64,000 nucleotides of DNA, from positions 7,812,001-7,876,000 of the forward strand of contig JAYKYS010000011.1 of assembly GCA_036924285.1 (NCBI GenBank), given 5' to 3'. The position numbers and the translations under genes were made by a program. The notes below the pieces were generated by a model. The model was not told the origin of the DNA and did not search any database. It saw only the letters and a program-made list of their open reading frames with translations. Source of the DNA: Asterella californica. Its lineage: Eukaryota; Streptophyta; Marchantiopsida; Marchantiales; Aytoniaceae. How positions within the stretch are numbered: position 1 is the first letter of the stretch; each line of letters starts with the position of its first letter. Positions 1 through 11,749 of this stretch are shown piece after piece.

Positions 1-8
1 CGTAAAGG

Positions 9-150
9 GTGTTCTCTTGTACTCAGTGCAATCCGTAGGAGAATAAACTAAACACAATGATAGTTCTGTTTGTAACCCCCATGTTACACAATGTTCTCTT
101 GTACTCTGTGTACCCGTAAGAGAATGAGATAACACAATGATAGTTCTATT
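9..150. repeat. Two-copy direct repeat at window edge
   Basis: Two imperfect copies of a roughly 60-bp unit lie at about 9-72 and 91-150. Both run from GTTCTCTTGTACTC through AACACAATGATAGTTCT. The spacing is about 82 bp. The array may continue to the left of the window. No coding sense is visible. Confidence 0.7.
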
Positions 151-350
151 GAAGCTAAATTTAAATCTATCCGAGTAAATATCAATCTCTCAATCTTCAT
201 TTCTAGTTCAGAATGCAGAAGTCAAAGAATCTTTGTATACAAGAAGTTGTAAGAAAATCTTTACTCATATTATGATCAAGAGTACATCATGCTTTGAGTT
301 TTTTCATAAACTCATATTGCTGCAAAATAGTACAACTTTGCCACACCATA

Positions 351-1345
351 TCAGTTTTGTCTGTTGTCATTTTGTCCCACTACGTCTTCAATGCTAAAAA
401 GGATCTCGGTCAAACACTTGCGTATAAGTAAAAAACCAGCAATCCAATCCACGTACGGTCTTCTCTTATGCATAGATGAAGACTCCCTTATCGCATAAGC
501 ACTAAGAACAAAAGAGCTTGGCTCACCGATCGCAAAGAACAACCTAATCTCAGATCACAAGCGATGAAAAATTAACGTAAGTGCCTCCCTACGAGCCAAT
601 TTCACTCAGAACTCTCAAATCATCCGATGAAACTTAATATCGTCTTCAATTTCCTGAAGAACTCGGCGTTCTGATTCTGATGGATCCAAGGACAGCAAGT
701 TGGACTCTTGAACGACCCAACGGTCAAACTTTCCTTTCCAGATAACTGAAGCACTCCATAAATCTCTCATGCGTCACAATTTCTCCCAGAACACATTCTC
801 CGACCCGCCTCTTCACGAACCGTCTTAACCAAAACATAGCCTGGACAGATCTGAACTCAAAGACGCCTTGTACATTTGCATTGGACCTCCAATTCTCTCG
901 AATCGTTCGCTAACAAGTCACAGGAGCAAGCTAACCCCTTAAGATGTCTCCTTACGTCAGTGGCGTGCGTACAGTTTTCCCAGATAATGAGCTAGCAGAC
1001 CCCTTGCGTCCTTAATATAGCACCAGAAGCCGCAAATACTTAGTCAGCAATAGTAAACTATGGCCTAGCTTGATTTTCTCTTCTTTCGAGTCTCGTAACT
1101 TCTCCACTAGGCGTCCAAATGAGATAGACGAAGTGCCTATGGAAAGCTGACAATGAGCTCTACCCATCGATGTAATGAATGTGAAGATCCGACGTAGTGC
1201 AAAAAAGTATATTTTTGTCCATTGAGTATCTTTGGAGCGATAATAGTAAGTATCGAAAACATATCTTTCAAGTATAAGAAGTTTCCAGTTGTAGCTTCTC
1301 TCACCGTTTTGTAACGCACGCACATGTTTTGTGCAAAAATTGTAC
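351..1345 (-). repeat. Diverged inverted copy of the 11.0-12.3 kb repeat region
   Basis: Read on the minus strand, this stretch aligns with the plus strand from about 11.49 to 12.26 kb. Shared landmarks include one 157-bp monomer at about 1040-1200, then GCAAGGGG, then TTCAGATCTGTCCAGGCTA against TTCAGATCTGTGCAGGCTA, then GAAATTGAAGACGATAT, and finally CGTGGATTGGATTG near 440-455. Only one monomer is present here against four in the other arm. Homology fades near 420 and near 1340. No protein is recognised; the short ORFs are incidental. Confidence 0.75.
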
Positions 1346-1349
1346 ACAC

Positions 1350-2045
1350 CTACGTTTATCTATCCACAAAACCTAAATCAAAACAAGAGAATATACTTAG
1401 TTTAAGATTAATCAAAGTAAGAATATAGTAAGGAGAACTTACTTGACTTGAAGGGATATCCGGAGAAAGATAACCTTCAGTCTACATCGATCGGAGAAGA
1501 GCATTGCAATTATTCAATGTTCGAGATGTCTAAATCAGAATTTGGAAATCTTGACAACATGCATTCATGAAGTCTCTCATTCCTCTCAAACTACATAACA
1601 AAGATATCTTTTCTTACATCTTTCCACTTTGTAACCTCTCTCTTTCGTTCTCTGAAGCTCCAGGTCGTTCTACCCGATTTTAACTAACGCTCCATTCAAG
1701 TCTAGAATGAGTGTTTTACGTCTTACTATGCTAAGATCCATTAATCTGAGATAAAAGACCTTGGAGGATCGAATGCGTCCAACCTCAACTTTTAACCCTT
1801 GCAACTCTTCTTCTTTTTGGTGGAGTAAGTCCTCTATATTTTGCACTCTCATTCATTTCATCTTTTGTCTTCGTTGCCCTGTTGTCTTTAGTGTCAACTC
1901 TTCTTCTTCCAGTCTCTTACTTAATAGACATTTGTCAACTTCTTCTTCATCCTCCAACTTCTTAGCAAGACCGAGAGATCTTCGTCCAGATGATTTTAAA
2001 GAAGAGAGAAAGAAGATTGGGTTAGTTAGGTGTGGTCTTGCGTGC
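1350..2045. other. No gene seen
   Basis: Neither strand gives a recognisable protein. An open stretch on the plus strand at 1761-2150 is pyrimidine-rich and serine-rich in translation and looks incidental. It runs straight into the degenerate repeat field that follows. Confidence 0.4.
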
Positions 2046-2460
2046 GAGACTCATTTACGCACACGATGCATAAGGTCCTCCGGTTGCATTAAGTGCATAG
2101 AAATCCTCTCAGTGCGATCTGAATGCACAATGCATTTGAGGCACACTTAGTGCAATATGAAGACACAGTCACTGTGATCCGAATGCAAATTGCTTAGTGC
2201 TTAAGGCCCACAAGCTCATTCAATGCACCTAGATCGCACTCAATGCGATCTGAATCACAGTGCATTTGAGACGTACTCAATGCGATCCAAATGTGAGGTG
2301 CTTAAGGCTCACAATCCAAAGACTTAAGGGTTTAGGACGCGTTCAGTGTAGACCGAAGGTGCACTTAGTGCGATCCGACGGATTAAACACACTCAGTGCG
2401 ACCCAGACGGGTTAAACGCGCTAGAGCTTTTCACGTTCAGTGAAACTCGACGACCTCTCA
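2046..2460. repeat. Degenerate short repeat field, core CAGTGCGATCYGAA
   Basis: At least ten loosely spaced variants of a core resembling CACTCAGTGCGATCYGAATG occur here, mixed with GCATTTGAG and TGCTTAAGGC. Spacing is irregular, about 25-60 bp. A related field lies at 13,600-13,800, on the other side of the LINE. This is what one expects if both formed one locus before that insertion. Confidence 0.6.
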
Positions 2461-3195
2461 GCAGTCACACTTTGTCAAAATATACCTTGACCCTAATACT
2501 TTAGAACTTGATCAACTAGCAGAAATCAAAATTTCTCACAGTAAAAGAGAATTCATTTTACATAACATAATGAACATAATCGAGAGTACATGGATCATCA
2601 TTGTTTGTAACAAAGAAACGTGATCATTGTCTCTTGGGTGAGTTTGTCCGTCGTACCCTGGCAGAGTTGGTTCTTGTGAGACTGCATCTTCTCTCAAGAT
2701 TCCTCAATGAATCAGAACATGAGTTAACGCTGTCCTCACAAATATCTCGATAGATCCATTTTTTTCTGTTGTTTGATGTGTTTTTGAAGATGAAGAATCT
2801 CTCCTTCCAAGTGATCCACCATCAGCTGTTCCCAATCAAAATTTGTGTCGAGAGCTTCAACTTTTGACTTGACATATAATGCCAACTGACCCGTAATAGC
2901 TTTAGGTCTCTTCCTTGCAAGAAGAACAACATTGAGACACTAAAATACTACTCTCCACTCGGAATAAGCGCATTATCTAGCAAAATATCACTTTCTTATC
3001 TTGTCATACTCTGAAAATCATTCTACAATGCGGACATGGCTTACAAATGAAGGCATTTCTGTAACACAGAAGGGAGTGCGAAAGCTTCCATGATGAGTTC
3101 AAGACTGAACTGTATTTCTACTGCATCGACCTTGGCAATAAAAATTTCAGAATCGTAAGAGTGTAAAAAAGCTTCACACAACCCAATGTGCCATA
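2461..3195. other. No gene seen
   Basis: AT-rich non-coding sequence. No ORF or repeat I can support. Confidence 0.4.
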
Positions 3196-3214
3196 GTGTT
3201 TATATCAGAGGCCT

Positions 3215-3370
3215 CATAAACCAAAAGTACCAGCCCAAAAGTACTAGCGTTGATATATAAACAAACAATGAGATTACATCCTAGACCAAAAGTACTAACG
3301 TGGATAAATAAACATAAACAAACAATAAAATTGCATTTTACGTAGAGATTACATCCTTTCAGAAAATAGA
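3215..3370. repeat. Short tandem duplication
   Basis: Two adjacent units share CCAAAAGTACTAACG, AAACAAACAAT and GATTACATCCT, with a period of about 60-70 bp. A third partial start, AAAAGTACCAGCC, precedes them. Confidence 0.6.
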
Positions 3371-3558
3371 ACAAAAAAATCTCTAAGAAATAAAAAATGA
3401 AAAGAATAGAGGGGTAGAAGGGTAGAAGCGTCGATGCGTACTTACATTAGAATGAGCAAATTCAAACGATAACGCTACCAATAAGTTGAGTTTGTCCAAA
3501 GCTTCTTCATCAGTTCCATTCATCGCTGACGTACATCTTCTTTATCCATCCATTGTCA

Positions 3559-3573
3559 CTTGATGCGATCATG
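3559..3573. repeat. Left candidate target-site duplication of the LINE
   Basis: CTTGATGCGATCATG abuts the A-rich tail (T-rich on this strand). CTTGATGTGATCATG at 13,324-13,338 matches at 14 of 15 positions. A duplication of this length touching a poly(A) tail is the normal mark of target-primed reverse transcription. Confidence 0.6.
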
Positions 3574-3595
3574 TTTTTATTTTTATTTTTATTTT
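3574..3595 (-). repeat. A-rich (AAAAT)n tail of the LINE
   Basis: On the plus strand this is four T-runs separated by single A residues; on the LINE strand it is an (AAAAT)n tail. It marks the 3' end and fixes the orientation of the element. Confidence 0.8.
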
Positions 3596-3904
3596 AACAG
3601 CCATAGTGGGCCGAGCAAAAATTTTATTTAAATGACTAAAGGGCACTACCTAAATACAAGAGGCCTACCCAAGCCCAGTCGAGCGAGGGAGAACCACCTA
3701 GACTCCGTAACTTTAACCCGGTCCGGGTTCATCACGGAATCTTAAGTGCGGAGAGTCCCGTCCGACCAGACATCCGACCACTCATTCCAATCAACCCCCT
3801 TCTTCGACTTACGCACATCGACAACGACCTCGTCCTTTCTCGGTTGATGTCATCGATGTCCCTCGTCCGTCTACTCATCTGCTTGTGACCCCTCCCCCCT
3901 CTGA

Positions 3905-6900
3905 CACATGATTCGGTCTGTTCCGGTTACATCTCGTCCTCGAGCGCTGGTCGTCGATTGTGGCCCCCCTGCCATCATGAGCTTTTGTCTTCTGCTCACA
4001 CTTCGAGGTGATCACAACCCAAATTCCGCAATCATTCTTCTTTTTGACAGTGTCCTTATGCAAGAGCGTGGCAGCTCGATCTCAACAAGCACGGACCTGG
4101 TTTCTCCGGTCTCATCTCGAATCGACGGCACTGCGCATCCTACACTTTCTATTTCTTCGGCCGTGGTAGAAGGAGCGCCGTCCCCGATTAGAGGTTTGAA
4201 ATAATGCTTTGACGTCCTTTCCATACCGCCAATCTGTATGAGTCTCCAAATACTAGTATCGTATCTCTCCTCCCAGCCCAGTTCAAGGAATTTCTCGTCC
4301 TTCCGCTTGTCTTTCGCAGTCTGTTGCTTCATCATGATTCTGGATGATTGGGGGTAAGCCGGGCGTTCCACTAGCTTCTTTCCTCAGATTCTTTTGAATA
4401 TTTCCGAGAGTCTGCATCCCTCTGACCCAGGCTTTTCGGTTGTCAGAACTCACGACTTCCTTAAGGTCCGCCCACATCATTTTGGTCACTTCTGACAAAA
4501 TCCTAGCAGCAGGGCGGTCTTTCTTTTGTTTTCGAAATATCCAATCGGTCCTTTCCCTCCAGATGACGTTGGTGTGTTCAACCAGAAGATAGAGAAGAGC
4601 CGGGTTGCGTTTTCTCAAAGCCAAGGTCTTATCAATCGCCTCTAGGAGACCCCCTTCCTCTCCATTTTTGAGCCCAAGTCCTGGATCACAGAGTCTGAAC
4701 CTCCTCCACCTACTTTGGCCACAATACATATCCAGAAAAGATGCTCGAGCGTCTCCACTTCACAGCATCCTCGCGGACAATTCCTCGTCGTCCACATTCA
4801 TCTTCCAAGCCCTCTGGTTAGTGAAAAAACTCGGATTAAAAGCCTCCATAGCTAGACGTTTGTCCTCATCGTGCCTCCCATCTTCCAGACTCTTCTCCAC
4901 CTCTCTTCCCACTGCTGTTCGGAGTCCCTTACCCCCCCATCGCAAATGCAGTCTCTCGTGGTTAGAAGGGACAACGTTTAGAAGTTTCTTCCAGGTCCTT
5001 AGTTCTAACTTCCATCCACTAGTAGTGCAGTCCTCCATCCTCCAGACCCAGCACGGGCTGTCTTGCAGTCCTCCGACGATGATCTGGGCCTCTCCTGCTC
5101 ATCTTGTAAGCTTTCTCAACGCCCTCCCCTCCGAAGGCTCATGTTCCTCCTGAGCTAGCCGGAGGGAGCCTCTCATCGATTCCTTGAGGTCCTTAAGCTT
5201 AAGCGAGGTAAGAGTGTCGAGACCTTCTTTCCTAAGGCTCCCAAGAGCTTCCTTTCTTTCCGTCTCTTTTGTCCGTTTCTCTTTTTGTCATAGATCAACA
5301 ACCAGCTGGGAGGATAGCGACTCTGGAAGTTGAACTCGACTCCCATCGAAGATCAGCTTACCATGGACAGCCTTCCAGCTCTTTATCAGACTGTCTAGGG
5401 TCGGGAGGTGTCGGATCCGGAGCCCCGGAGCCATCAGCAAACATTCTTTCGGGGTCCACCTCATCATCTTCTTCTTGTTTCGGTCAAGTTTCATATACTC
5501 TTTAATGCCTCCCTTAGCTATGTTAACCCATTCTTGCTTCCCCCCTCAAGCAGCTTGCCCACATATTTAAGTTTTAATGCTTGGACCACCACCTTGAAGG
5601 GTAAAATTCCCAGGCCCCCATTCAGCTTGTCCTTAGTCAGGGCGTCTCATGCCACCACCGGGACTTTATTTCTCCCTTCCGGGCTTCTCTCCCAAAGAAA
5701 CGTCTTGCAAACGTCTTCCCGTTTCTTAAATCCCGAGTCTGCGCATTCCACACCTGTGAGTTGATATGCTGGTACGACCGAAGAACGTGAGTGAGGAGAA
5801 CAGCCATGCTAGGCCAGGAGAGCATCCTATTGGACCAGTGTTGTAATTGACCTTGCAGACGTCCCACCATCGCATCCATCACCTCAGCACCAGCTAGACA
5901 TTTCTCTATCCAGATCCCAAGGTATTTGACAATCTGGTCATTTTTTGCGATGATACACCCGGAGTTGTTAAGCCAATCCGGTATATCCATCAGGCCCATG
6001 GGAATTACAACCGACTTCCCAAGTTCAGCAAAGCTCTGGAAATAGCTTCGTACATGCCGATCACATCTTGAGTAGCTTGGAAACACCCTTCCGTGTCCTC
6101 AATCAGCAGGCTAGTATCGTCAGCAAAAAGTTGGTGAAGAAGAGACTTGTCCTCTCCCGCACTGATTCCTTCTATGTCCTCTTTATCCCTTGCCAGCTTC
6201 AGCATGTTCACCAAGGGCTGTGTGACAATAACGAAGAGGTAAGGGACGATCGAGCATCCCTGTCTAATCCCCCTATCCAAGGCTATGCCTTCCATGAATC
6301 CTCCATTCACATGGACCTTCGATTGTCTCTCGACAGCCAAGTCCTTAATCAGCTCAACGAAGTGGGGGGCTAAACCTCATATGCTCCATCATATCTCACA
6401 GGTACTCCTGTGAGACCCGGTCATAAGCCTTCATAAAGTCAAGTTTGAGAAAAAGGAAGGGCCATCTCTTAGCTTCCACCAGCTATTCGCTTAACTTGAA
6501 ACTAAGAATATTATCAATGAAGCTTGTCTGCATTTCATTCACAACGTTCCCTATTATCGGTTTAAGTCTTCCGACCAGGAGGTTGCTGAGGATTTTGTAT
6601 GTGACGATAAGTAGAGAAATTGATCGCCTGTTTCCCAACTCAGTCCTAATGCCCCCTTCAATATAAGTTTAATCACCCCTTGTTGTGTCTTTTCATCAAT
6701 CTTCCCCGTTTTCTAGAACTCTTTAACCATCTCATAGCATTCCTCTTTCATGAATGGCCAACATTCTTGCAGAATTTCGTACGTTATGCCATCAATGCTC
6801 GAGGACTTCTCTTTAGGGAAGTCCATCACCAATTCTTCCAGCTCGTTAGGTGTCAAGAGTTCCAACAACCTCACATTTTCTTCCACAGTTACCCATTTCG

Positions 6901-8224
6901 AGGTAAGATCCATTACCTCTTTTCTTTTAGCACTGTTCCCAGTCACTTCTTCGTCTTCCTGGTAAAATCCCGTGTAGAATCGGTGGACCCTCCACAAGAT
7001 TTCGCCATGGTCTTCAGTTATCTGCCCATTTTCGAGAGTCACCTCCCTTCATCACCTCCCTCTCGTGTTTGGCCTTTAGTTGGACGAAGAAGTACCTCGA
7101 AGAGCCTCCCCTTTCATCAACCATCTGATCCGGCTCCTCTTCCTCTATAGAATTGCGTCATGATGCTCCCTTCTTCTGAGCTTCCTTTCCGCCTCCTGCA
7201 GTTCTATTCTAATGTTCTCCGTGTCATCCACTACCGCCAACATTCTCAATCTAAGAAGATCAGCTTCCAGACCAGCTCTTAGGAGGGCTCTCTGCCCGGC
7301 TAATCTTCGTTCCTCCATTAAGATTCTTTGCACTCTCGTCCATCCTACCGCCCATTTAACGCGCGGGTCTCCGGTCCCTCTTCGTAGTGCCCTCCATACC
7401 GTTTTCTCTCTCGTCTTGACTCTGGGATCTTTTAACATGTTGACATCCATCTTAAAGTAGGTAGACTTCTTAATCTTTTCGCCGTTCTCCTCCTCCTTAA
7501 GCTTGATACCGGTAGTGATCAGGATATGATCAAACAGTGTCTGTCTCCCGTCATGTACAATTTTCATTACACCGGCACACCACTCAACACTGTTATTAAG
7601 ATAGCACCGGTCGAGTCTTGCCTGGTCGTCTCTCCCGTCAGACCTTACCTACCTAGTGTAAATTGGTCCTTCTCTACACTCAGACGTAAGACATCAACTA
7701 GATCAGCTTGTAAGAGGGTGCTTCTCCATAATCTAAGTTCATTCTCGTGCAAGAGGGGGTAGGTCCAAAACTGTTGTCAAGAAGCTCCACCATATTCTAG
7801 TCCCCTAATAGGACCCAGTTTCCTTCTTTCGTTAGAGCCCTTAACCACTCCTATAGTTGACACCTCCCTTCTCTTCTGTTAGGCGCGTAAATCGAGGCAA
7901 CACCAATGTGTCCTATCTCTGAGTCAATGGTACACCAGACCGCAGTTCCATCTCCTCGAACCCCATGTCCCACCACCTTGATGTGGTCCCTAATGAGAAG
8001 GGCTGTCCCGCCCCTTCCCCCTTCAGTGTAGTCCACTATCTTAAATCCGATCGGTAATAGTAGCTTCAGATTGTTCTTCGGTCTCTGTTCTTCCGTTTTC
8101 AGCCCATGTAAGACAACAATGTCAGCTTGCAGTCTCTCTCTCTCCAGCCAGGCAGAATGGTAACGCGATGCGGGTCTCCAAGCCCTCGAACATTCCAGGT
8201 AGTGATTTTGATAGTGTTCTGCAT
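3905..8224 (-). pseudogene. LINE ORF2: APE endonuclease - reverse transcriptase (broken)
   Basis: The start at 8224 gives MQNTIKITTWNVRGLGDP, the usual opening of a plant LINE endonuclease. A frameshift near 8115 moves the frame to LQADIVVLHGLK. The family normally has QETK here, so the catalytic Glu is missing. VASIYAPN follows near 7890 and an FDH triad remnant near 7535. The RT domain includes SSSIDGITYEIL (about 6800), RGIRQGCS (about 6255) and the catalytic FADDT (about 6130). The C-terminal third (about 5.0-4.3 kb) resembles the zf-RVT tail with VIWRERTDWIF. The frame is interrupted many times, so no complete enzyme can be made. The 3' limit is approximate. Open stretches on the plus strand across here, including a 182-codon one at 4605-5153, are antisense shadows. 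Confidence 0.85.
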
Positions 8225-8264
8225 GTCAATTGGATCTACTTTTGTTCCGGCACCTAGCTTACCA

Positions 8265-10761
8265 TTAAGTTGTTGTCTTGTCGGGGGATATGGCGTCTAA
8301 AAGACTCTTTGCCAAGGCCACATTCCTTTTTTTTGCTAGTTTCTTTTTGCAGGAGGATGCCTTACCCGTTCTCGTTCCCAATGTCTTCGTCATGGATCTC
8401 GAGGTCTTGGTAAAGAGATCTTTTCTTGCTCCTCTTCTCCCACTTAGCTGGTTGGGGTCAAGTTCTTGTAGAATCTCTCGTTCTAAGTGTCATAAAGGTG
8501 AGGTGGGAGTTATTGCCTCCACGGCCCGGCCTCCCCACATGCCAAGGGCATCCAACCACAAACCTTCGCTATAGGTACCTTCATCATTGTCTTTGAAATC
8601 CTCTCCTCCGCTTCCAGTTCCCATGGCGTGCTCGGTCTTCCATTGCGAGTTCCCTTCTTTCATCCTCTTCCATGATCGTCAACAAATTCTTTGCTCGATT
8701 CTCTTCCTCTCTTGTCTGCTTTGGCTGGTCCTTATTCTCCTTTGCCCTTCTTTTTCCCTCACTAGCTTTGTTCCCGCCTCTCCCTGCACTATCTTCTTCC
8801 TTCTCGCATTCTTTCAACTCTCTTGCTAGCATTTCATTGTCTCCTTTTGTTCTCTCTGACTCTGTGAATTCGTCCCTCTCGTTGTCTTCTCCCTTGTCCG
8901 TATCTTTCTCATTTTGATTCATCGTGTTCTCCTTAGCGGCCTTAGCCGTCGTTTCTTCTCTCTTCTTTGTTGTCTTTTCTGTATTCACTCCCTCCATCAG
9001 GATTTCTCTTCCTTCGTCCACGCAGACTTCTATTCGGTTATTGGCTCCTGCCATCTCGTTTAAGTCCAGAATATCTTCTTTGTCTTCGGACGTATGGTCT
9101 TGAGCACCTGCTTGGATACCCGCATCGCTTACTCGGAGAGAGTCCTGCACATTTCTGAGCCCCGCAACCTGGAGGCCCCTGGAAGACATCTCCCGTTTCT
9201 CCTCAATCAAACCTTTCTCCTCTTCTTACCCCTTATCCCGTCGGCTCGCTTCTCGATCTTTGTAGTGTCTTCGCTGACCCCTATCTCTATCTCTAATGCG
9301 TTGTAGCGGTTAGCAGTCTTCTTCACCTCAACTCACTTATTCGTTTGTCTCATCCACTTTTTCTTGACTAATTGGGTATAACCATCTTCTTTCGCTCCTC
9401 TCGGAGCTGTCTCGGCAGCGGGACGAGTTTCAACATTTTGCGTAGCGGTACGTGTCCCGGTGCTTTTCCACTGTATTCCTTCTTCCCCTTTTTTCGCTTT
9501 TTCTGGATAGTTCCTAGCGAAGTGGCCCACCTTTTGCAAGCGAAGCAGGTGTCCGAGAGCGATTGATAAGTAATAGACTGCACAAGTCTCCGACCCCCAC
9601 CCTTATCTGTAAGTGATCTTTTAGCTCCTGATCAGGGTCGATCAAAACGCACCTCCAGATATGGAAGTAGGCATTCGTTGTTTTCATTGTTGTCTTGTAC
9701 AGGATCGATCCAATCACGGCAAGCATGGCGTCCGCTCCAATCTCCAAGGTTGGATCCACCATGGGAAGATCGACCCAGACCGCCACCGCCTTGAGATTAT
9801 CAGATTGAGTCTTAAAACTTGGTGACCACGGGACCGCGACTACAATCCTCCCATTACAAAATAAAGGGACCCCTCTCAGAAGCAGGTTCCGCTGTTCAGC
9901 CATGGCAAGTACCACCAGGAAGTTTTTCCTACATAGCATCCGTAGTTGTGTTATTTGAACCCCTAATCCTTGTACCAGCCTTCTTGCAGCTTAGGCTTCA
10001 AAGGCGTCCTGCGACAGACTACAATCCACTGTGGACAGCACCACCATCGTCATTTTCAACAAGACTAGTCGGCTCGCAACGAGGTTTCGGTCTAGCTCAG
10101 CGACCACTCAGAGTTTGTTACTCCTCTAGTAGTTGGTTTCTTTTGATGCTCTAGATTGCTTCTTGGAGTTCTTTATCAGACATTCTTGCCCCCGCTAGTG
10201 GATTCAGCCCTTCAAGGTAAGGGTTCTGTCTCATTTTCCCCAGAAACTTGAGGGGTTTAGCCCAACTATTCCCGATTGGTTCCTCTACTCTTGACTTCGG
10301 CCTTGTTTGCACAGGATCACCCGATTGCCAGGCGACAAGGGACTGATTCGGTGCTTGCTTCAGCATGTCTCCCGAGGAAACCAAGGCCTTCATCAGACAT
10401 GTCACAAGAGAGCGGCCACCAGTTCTCCCTTCATCAGGCCTGTCCACAAGAGAGCGGCCACCAGTTCTTGGGCCCACAAGACCACCATTATTGGCCATGC
10501 CACTCCCTGACTCCACCTGCGAGTAGTCGTTGGTCCCCAATATCCCAGCAACCTTATGGGTCTTTTCCCCGTGCTTTTCTTGCTGCTCGGTCTCATCTTT
10601 CAAAGCTATCTCATCCACGGCTGAATTTCTCTTCTCCTCTTGAGTTTCTTCGGTGCCTAGCCCCCCTCGCTCTCCATAATACGTTTCTTCCTCGAGTGAT
10701 GAAGCTCTTCCACCGTTGCTTTGCTTTTATAAGGATTCTCTACCCTTCTTGAATCAACCAT
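8265..10761 (-). pseudogene. LINE ORF1: DUF4283 / zinc-knuckle nucleic-acid-binding protein (broken)
   Basis: I place the start at 10,761 (MVDSRRVENPYKSKATVEEL); the frame shifts near 10,650. The N-terminal part carries SWAKPLKFLGKM near 10,260. The DUF4283-like domain at about 9940-9630 shows FCNGRIVVAVPWSP and LKAVAVWVDLP. A zinc knuckle follows near 9540: CFAC lies in one frame and KVGHFARNYPEKAKK in another, so the CCHC motif is split by a frameshift and its last Cys is a Tyr. The C-terminal third is highly charged (Glu/Lys-rich) and ends with DAISPDKTTT and a stop at 8265-8267, 40 bp before the ORF2 start. A 24-bp unit CACAAGAGAGCGGCCACCAG(TTCT) is repeated at about 10,401 and 10,446 and duplicates the peptide RTGGRSLV. 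Its expected role is RNA binding in the retrotransposition particle. Confidence 0.8.
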
Positions 10762-10988
10762 ATTTAAGGATTCCCTCCTAATTCTTTTTTTCTAGTTCTA
10801 CGTCTTGGATCTGAGAGCCATCCTTCGTTGTCTCGAATCTCACCATTCCTCCGTCTTGGAAGCCCGTCTTGTCTTCCTGCTTAGATTTCTCCCCATTCAC
10901 TTCACGAGGCGTTGTCGTGTCATGGACCGACTCCTATCTGAAATTCAGACTTCGATGCTTGTCGCTCCAAAGACACTCATGAGAAAGA
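10762..10988 (-). other. LINE leader between ORF1 and the tandem repeats
   Basis: Non-coding. The end nearest the repeats contains GTCGCTCCAAAGACACTC, which has a counterpart near 1240 in the other repeat arm. Confidence 0.4.
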
Positions 10989-11640
10989 CAAGCTAGGCCT
11001 TAGCTTACGGACTTTTGGCATCATTTCAGATATTCGTTTTCATCGCATTAGTGGATAGAGCTCTTTGTCAGCACTCCATAGGCACTTTGTCTACTTCGTT
11101 TGGACGTCTAGTGGAGGAGTTACAAGATTCGAAAGATGGAGAAAACAAGCTAGGCCTCAGCTTAATGGTTTTTGGCACAATTTTGGATCTCCACTTTCAT
11201 CGCATCAATGGATAGAGCTCGTTGTCAGCTTTTCATAAGCACTTTGTTTACTTCGTTTGGACGTCTAGTGGAGAAGTTACTGGACTCGAAAGATGGAGAA
11301 AACAAGCTAGGCCCCAGCTTACGGACTTTTGGCACAACTTCGGATATTCGCTTTCATCGCATCAGTGGATAGAGCTCTTGGTCAGCACTCCATAGGCACT
11401 TCGTCTACTTCGTTTGGACGCTTAGTGGAGGAGTTACAAGATTCGAAAGATGGAGAAAACAAGCTAAGCCTCAGCTTACGGGCTTTTGGCACAATTTTGG
11501 ATCTCCACTTTCATCGCATCAATGGGTAGAGCTCATTGTCAGCTTTTCATAGGCACTTTGTTTATTTGGTTTGGACGTCTAGTGAAGAAGTTATGCGACT
11601 CGAAAGAAGGAAAAATCAAGCTAGACCCTAGTTTACTTGC
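10989..11640. repeat. 157-bp tandem array with 314-bp higher-order (ABAB) structure
   Basis: Monomers start with CAAGCTAGG or a variant at 10,989, 11,146, 11,303, 11,460 and (partial) 11,617, exactly 157 bp apart. Copies 1 and 3 share GATATTCG and CAGCACTCCATAGG; copies 2 and 4 share GGATCTCCACTTT and CAGCTTTTCATA. This means a dimer of 314 bp was duplicated after the two monomers diverged. Since 157 is not a multiple of three, the 66-codon ORF in each copy is incidental. A single diverged monomer lies inverted at 1040-1200. Confidence 0.9.
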
Positions 11641-11749
11641 TGACTGGGTATTTGAAGCTTCAGGCGTTATATCAAAGATGCAAGGGGCCTGCTTCATTAT
11701 ATATTCTGAGAGAACTTAGTACGTACATAGACTGTGACAAGGGGGCAGC

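Noticed and set aside
4605..5153. 182-codon plus-strand ORF
   Set aside because: Antisense to the LINE ORF2 C-terminal region, which has recognisable protein blocks; low-complexity Ser/Leu translation.
10989..11640. Possible CRISPR-like array
   Set aside because: No repeat/spacer alternation; the whole 157-bp unit repeats, and the genome is eukaryotic.
11015..11719. Four similar 66-77-codon ORFs that look like a protein repeat family
   Set aside because: They are the 157-bp monomers read in rotating frames; 157 is not divisible by three, and no start context or domain is conserved.
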